8,200 nt of DNA from assembly GCA_046565785.1 (NCBI GenBank), contig JBKHXZ010000209.1, positions 1 to 8,200 of the forward strand. The letters run 5' to 3'. Position 1 is the stretch's first letter, and every line of letters starts with the position of its first letter. A program made the translations under genes and the position numbers. Below are positions 6,322 through 8,200 of this stretch, in pieces. The notes below the pieces were generated by a model that had not been told where the DNA came from, did no database searches, and worked only from the letters and a program-made list of their open reading frames with translations. This DNA comes from DATHWB01 sp046565785. GTDB taxonomy: Bacteria; Actinomycetota; Acidimicrobiia; Spongiisociales; ZC4RG35.

Positions 6322-8200
6322 TGGCAGGGTCCGCCCCGATGCGCCCGCAGGAACTCGTCCAGTCGCCGACTGGAGTTGGTCACCTCGTTGCCGGCCACCC
6401 GACCCAGACGGGCGAAGTCTCGTTCGGCACGCGCCCGCTCCAGCTTGCCGGTCATCAGATGAGACCCGCTGCGTGGACCTGGACGCCTGCCCAGCTTGCC
6501 GACCTGGATCTCCCACACACGCTCCACACAGACCCAGCCGACTCCCTGGCGGCACTCCCACACCGTGTAGGGAGTGGCAGTGACCCGCTGGGTGAAGTAC
6601 GTCACTCGGGCTTCCATCACCGTGTAGTTCGTCATCCACTCGGTGACCTTTCCGGCGATGATGGCACCCAGCTTGGCACCGAGTTCGAGGCCCTCGACCA
6701 CCGCTTGCGGCAGGGTGGTAGGGATGTCGGGAGCCACATCGGTTCCAGCGAGGTATGCGCTGACACCGCCGTTGACCAGGCCGGCACTTCCCGCGACGTA
6801 GGACCCTTCCGCCAGGTTGGTCAGACCGCCCGAGATGCTCTCGCCTGCCCCTTTGGCGCTCATCAGGTCGCCCACCACGTCGAGTTCCTGAGCCAAATTC
6901 CTGAGATCCACCGCGATCTGTGCCCCGGCCTCGGTGTTGCGTTCCGTGCCCTCCCAGCGTTCCACGATCAGGGCGAAGTCGACCGTCACCAGGATGCTGT
7001 CCGCCGCGCCCGCCGGTTCTGTCTTGCGTGGGGGCTGGCCCTCGCACGGGTCGCGTTTCGGTTCTCCGCCGGTGGCCACTCCCGGTCCGGAGGGGCCGGT
7101 GGGCGTTCCCCCGGTGTCGCCGCCCTCGGACCCTCCGGACGTCACAGCCCCCACGCATTCTTCGTACCGGCGGCGGGCCGCGTCTGCCTCGGCGCAGGCA
7201 TCGGCGGCTTGCTGTTCGGCACGGTCGGCGGCGTCGCACGCGTCCTTCTCGGCCTGCTCCGCCTGTTCGATCTCCCGGTCGAGACGCTCCAACTCGGCTT
7301 TGGCATCGGCGTCTCGGTCCCGCATCTCCTCTCGGAACTGTGCCGTGTCCGCCTCCTGCCACTTGGCTTCGACCTCCTGGGCGGTGAGCTTGCCCGCCTG
7401 GTAGTCGCTCCACACCTGACCGAGCGCCATATTCTTCATGTGAAGGTCCCGAGAGGTGACACGGTTGCCCTGGGAGTCCTCCACCCAGGAACCGTCGTCG
7501 TCGCCCCAGCAGGCGGGCGGCCAGTCCTGGCACACCTCGGCACGTTGGTTTTCGAGGTCCTGACGCGTCGCCTCCGCCTCTTCACATTCTTGTTTCGCCT
7601 CGTCGGCACGGGCCCGGGCGTCGTCACACTTCCGCTGGGCGGCCTGCCAGGCTGCGAGCTCATCGCTACACGGGTCACCCTCCGGCCGGTTGTAGACGAA
7701 CCAGCCAGCCACCAACAGCAGGAGGCCGCCACCCAAGACCAGCGCCCAGGGGAAGCCGCCCGCTTCGGTCGGCTGCGCGACGGAGGTCGACGTCGTAGGC
7801 GCCGCAGTGGTGGTCGGAGCGGCGGTGGTGGTCGTCGTGGCCGCGGTGGTGGTCGTGGTGGACTGCGCCACGATCTGAGCGATTCCGAAGTCGGCCGCCG
7901 GATCCACCAGGATCAGACCGGTCTGATCCGACCCGGTGTCTTCCGGAGAAAAGCTGAATCCCTCCTCGACACAGAACGTGTAGAAGTTGATCCCTTCGAT
8001 GGAGGGGACGGCCTGTTTGGAAACCAGGATTCCGGTGTAGTCGTCGATCACGAAGGCGCGCACGTCGATCTCGGGGACCGACTGGAAGAACCCGTCCGAG
8101 CTGAGTCGGAGGGTGAACGTGCCGGAGGTTCCGTCCGGGTTGTAGCCGATCCCATAGGCGCTGTTCGTTCCACCGGCCGGATCGTCCGGGAATGCCGGAC
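6318..8200 (-). CDS. Large stalked membrane protein with Cys-ladder helical region (5' end off window)
   Basis: 626 codons are visible, and the start lies beyond the right edge. Residue numbers count from the first full codon at 8198. Order: a beta-rich N-terminal part (about 1-108), a Thr/Ala/Pro stalk (111-144), a membrane helix (149-169, WALVLGGGLLLLVAGWFVY), a charged helical region (about 177-350), a Gly-rich linker (352-380), a Gly/Ala/Ser-rich then beta-rich C-terminal domain (about 400-565) and a basic tail ending GGPCQ. Twelve cysteines follow the membrane helix, at 177, 191, 205, 223, 230, 321, 335, 348, 385, 549, 557 and 625. Several are 14 apart. I do not recognise the family or any catalytic motif. 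The stalk implies that the N-terminal part is outside the cell. The stop overlaps the next gene's GTG by four bases, so the two are probably made together. Confidence 0.85.
   Translation of the reverse strand, partial: PAFPDDPAGGTNSAYGIGYNPDGTSGTFTLRLSSDGFFQSVPEIDVRAFVIDDYTGILVSKQAVPSIEGINFYTFCVEEGFSFSPEDTGSDQTGLILVDPAADFGIAQIVAQSTTTTTAATTTTTAAPTTTAAPTTSTSVAQPTEAGGFPWALVLGGGLLLLVAGWFVYNRPEGDPCSDELAAWQAAQRKCDDARARADEAKQECEEAEATRQDLENQRAEVCQDWPPACWGDDDGSWVEDSQGNRVTSRDLHMKNMALGQVWSDYQAGKLTAQEVEAKWQEADTAQFREEMRDRDADAKAELERLDREIEQAEQAEKDACDAADRAEQQAADACAEADAARRRYEECVGAVTSGGSEGGDTGGTPTGPSGPGVATGGEPKRDPCEGQPPRKTEPAGAADSILVTVDFALIVERWEGTERNTEAGAQIAVDLRNLAQELDVVGDLMSAKGAGESISGGLTNLAEGSYVAGSAGLVNGGVSAYLAGTDVAPDIPTTLPQAVVEGLELGAKLGAIIAGKVTEWMTNYTVMEARVTYFTQRVTATPYTVWECRQGVGWVCVERVWEIQVGKLGRRPGPRSGSHLMTGKLERARAERDFARLGRVAGNEVTNSSRRLDEFLRAHRGGPCQ
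7767..7868 (-). repeat. Threonine/alanine/proline stalk-coding low-complexity region
   Basis: This encodes STTTTTAATTTTTAAPTTT and following Thr/Pro/Ser residues just outside the membrane helix of the large protein. It is made of near-repeats of GTGGTG, GTGGTC and GTCGTC on the plus strand. Such Thr-rich segments act as extended, often glycosylated spacers in actinobacterial surface proteins. Confidence 0.85.
7910..7929. repeat. Perfect 20-bp palindrome inside a coding sequence
   Basis: GGATCAGACC is followed immediately by its exact reverse complement GGTCTGATCC. The sequence falls inside the large stalked-protein gene and codes for SDQTGLI in its extracellular part. It could be an operator-like protein site, a cruciform or mRNA hairpin, or chance; its function is unknown. 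Confidence 0.9.

Noticed and set aside
6322..7533. Upstream extension of the NTF2-like gene's frame, giving a 590-residue protein
   Set aside because: The extension is Gly/Arg-rich out-of-frame reading of the stalked-protein gene. The real signal sequence begins at the GTG at 6321, coupled to the preceding stop.
7767..7868. Repeat tract as a possible CRISPR or satellite array
   Set aside because: The repeats are imperfect trinucleotide and hexanucleotide runs explained by threonine, alanine and proline codons, with no spacers.

Overview
The window is dense, GC-rich bacterial DNA, with almost every base coding. The high GC, GTG starts, TGATG/GTGA gene junctions, a mycobacterial LigB-type ATP-dependent DNA ligase and surface proteins with long threonine stalks suggest an actinobacterium. 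Acidimicrobiia is my best guess; this is inference from gene content, as no marker gene is present. I see no tRNA, rRNA, CRISPR array, insertion sequence or phage gene, and no gene-free stretch over 300 bases.

Left block (1-4880, all minus strand). Reading in the direction of transcription: a Maf nucleotide pyrophosphatase, an ATP-dependent DNA ligase, a UPF0173/UlaG-like metallo-hydrolase, a hexameric-type purine nucleoside phosphorylase (DeoD), and a class III PLP aminotransferase of the glutamate-1-semialdehyde-aminomutase-like group that runs off the left edge. Gaps are -1, 30, 41 and -1 nt, so this is very probably one operon. Maf, ligase and DeoD share a loose theme of nucleotide clean-up, salvage and DNA end joining. 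The hydrolase and aminotransferase do not obviously fit it.

Middle (4881-5757). A 43-bp divergent spacer separates maf from a plus-strand gene encoding two tandem ABM (antibiotic biosynthesis monooxygenase-like) domains followed by two membrane helices. That gene has no visible ribosome binding site and is probably read from a leaderless transcript. It converges on the right block with only 3 bp between stop codons.

Right block (5761-8200, minus strand). Two translationally coupled genes encode envelope proteins. The upstream gene is incomplete at the right edge. It has a beta-rich N-terminal part, a threonine stalk, a membrane helix, a cysteine-bearing helical region and a C-terminal domain that I do not recognise. 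The downstream gene is a small protein with a signal anchor, a threonine stalk and a domain resembling NTF2-like folds. The most unusual signals are the two-heptad cysteine ladder (C-X13-C-X13-C paired with C-X13-C-X12-C) in the larger protein and a perfect 20-bp palindrome inside its coding sequence.
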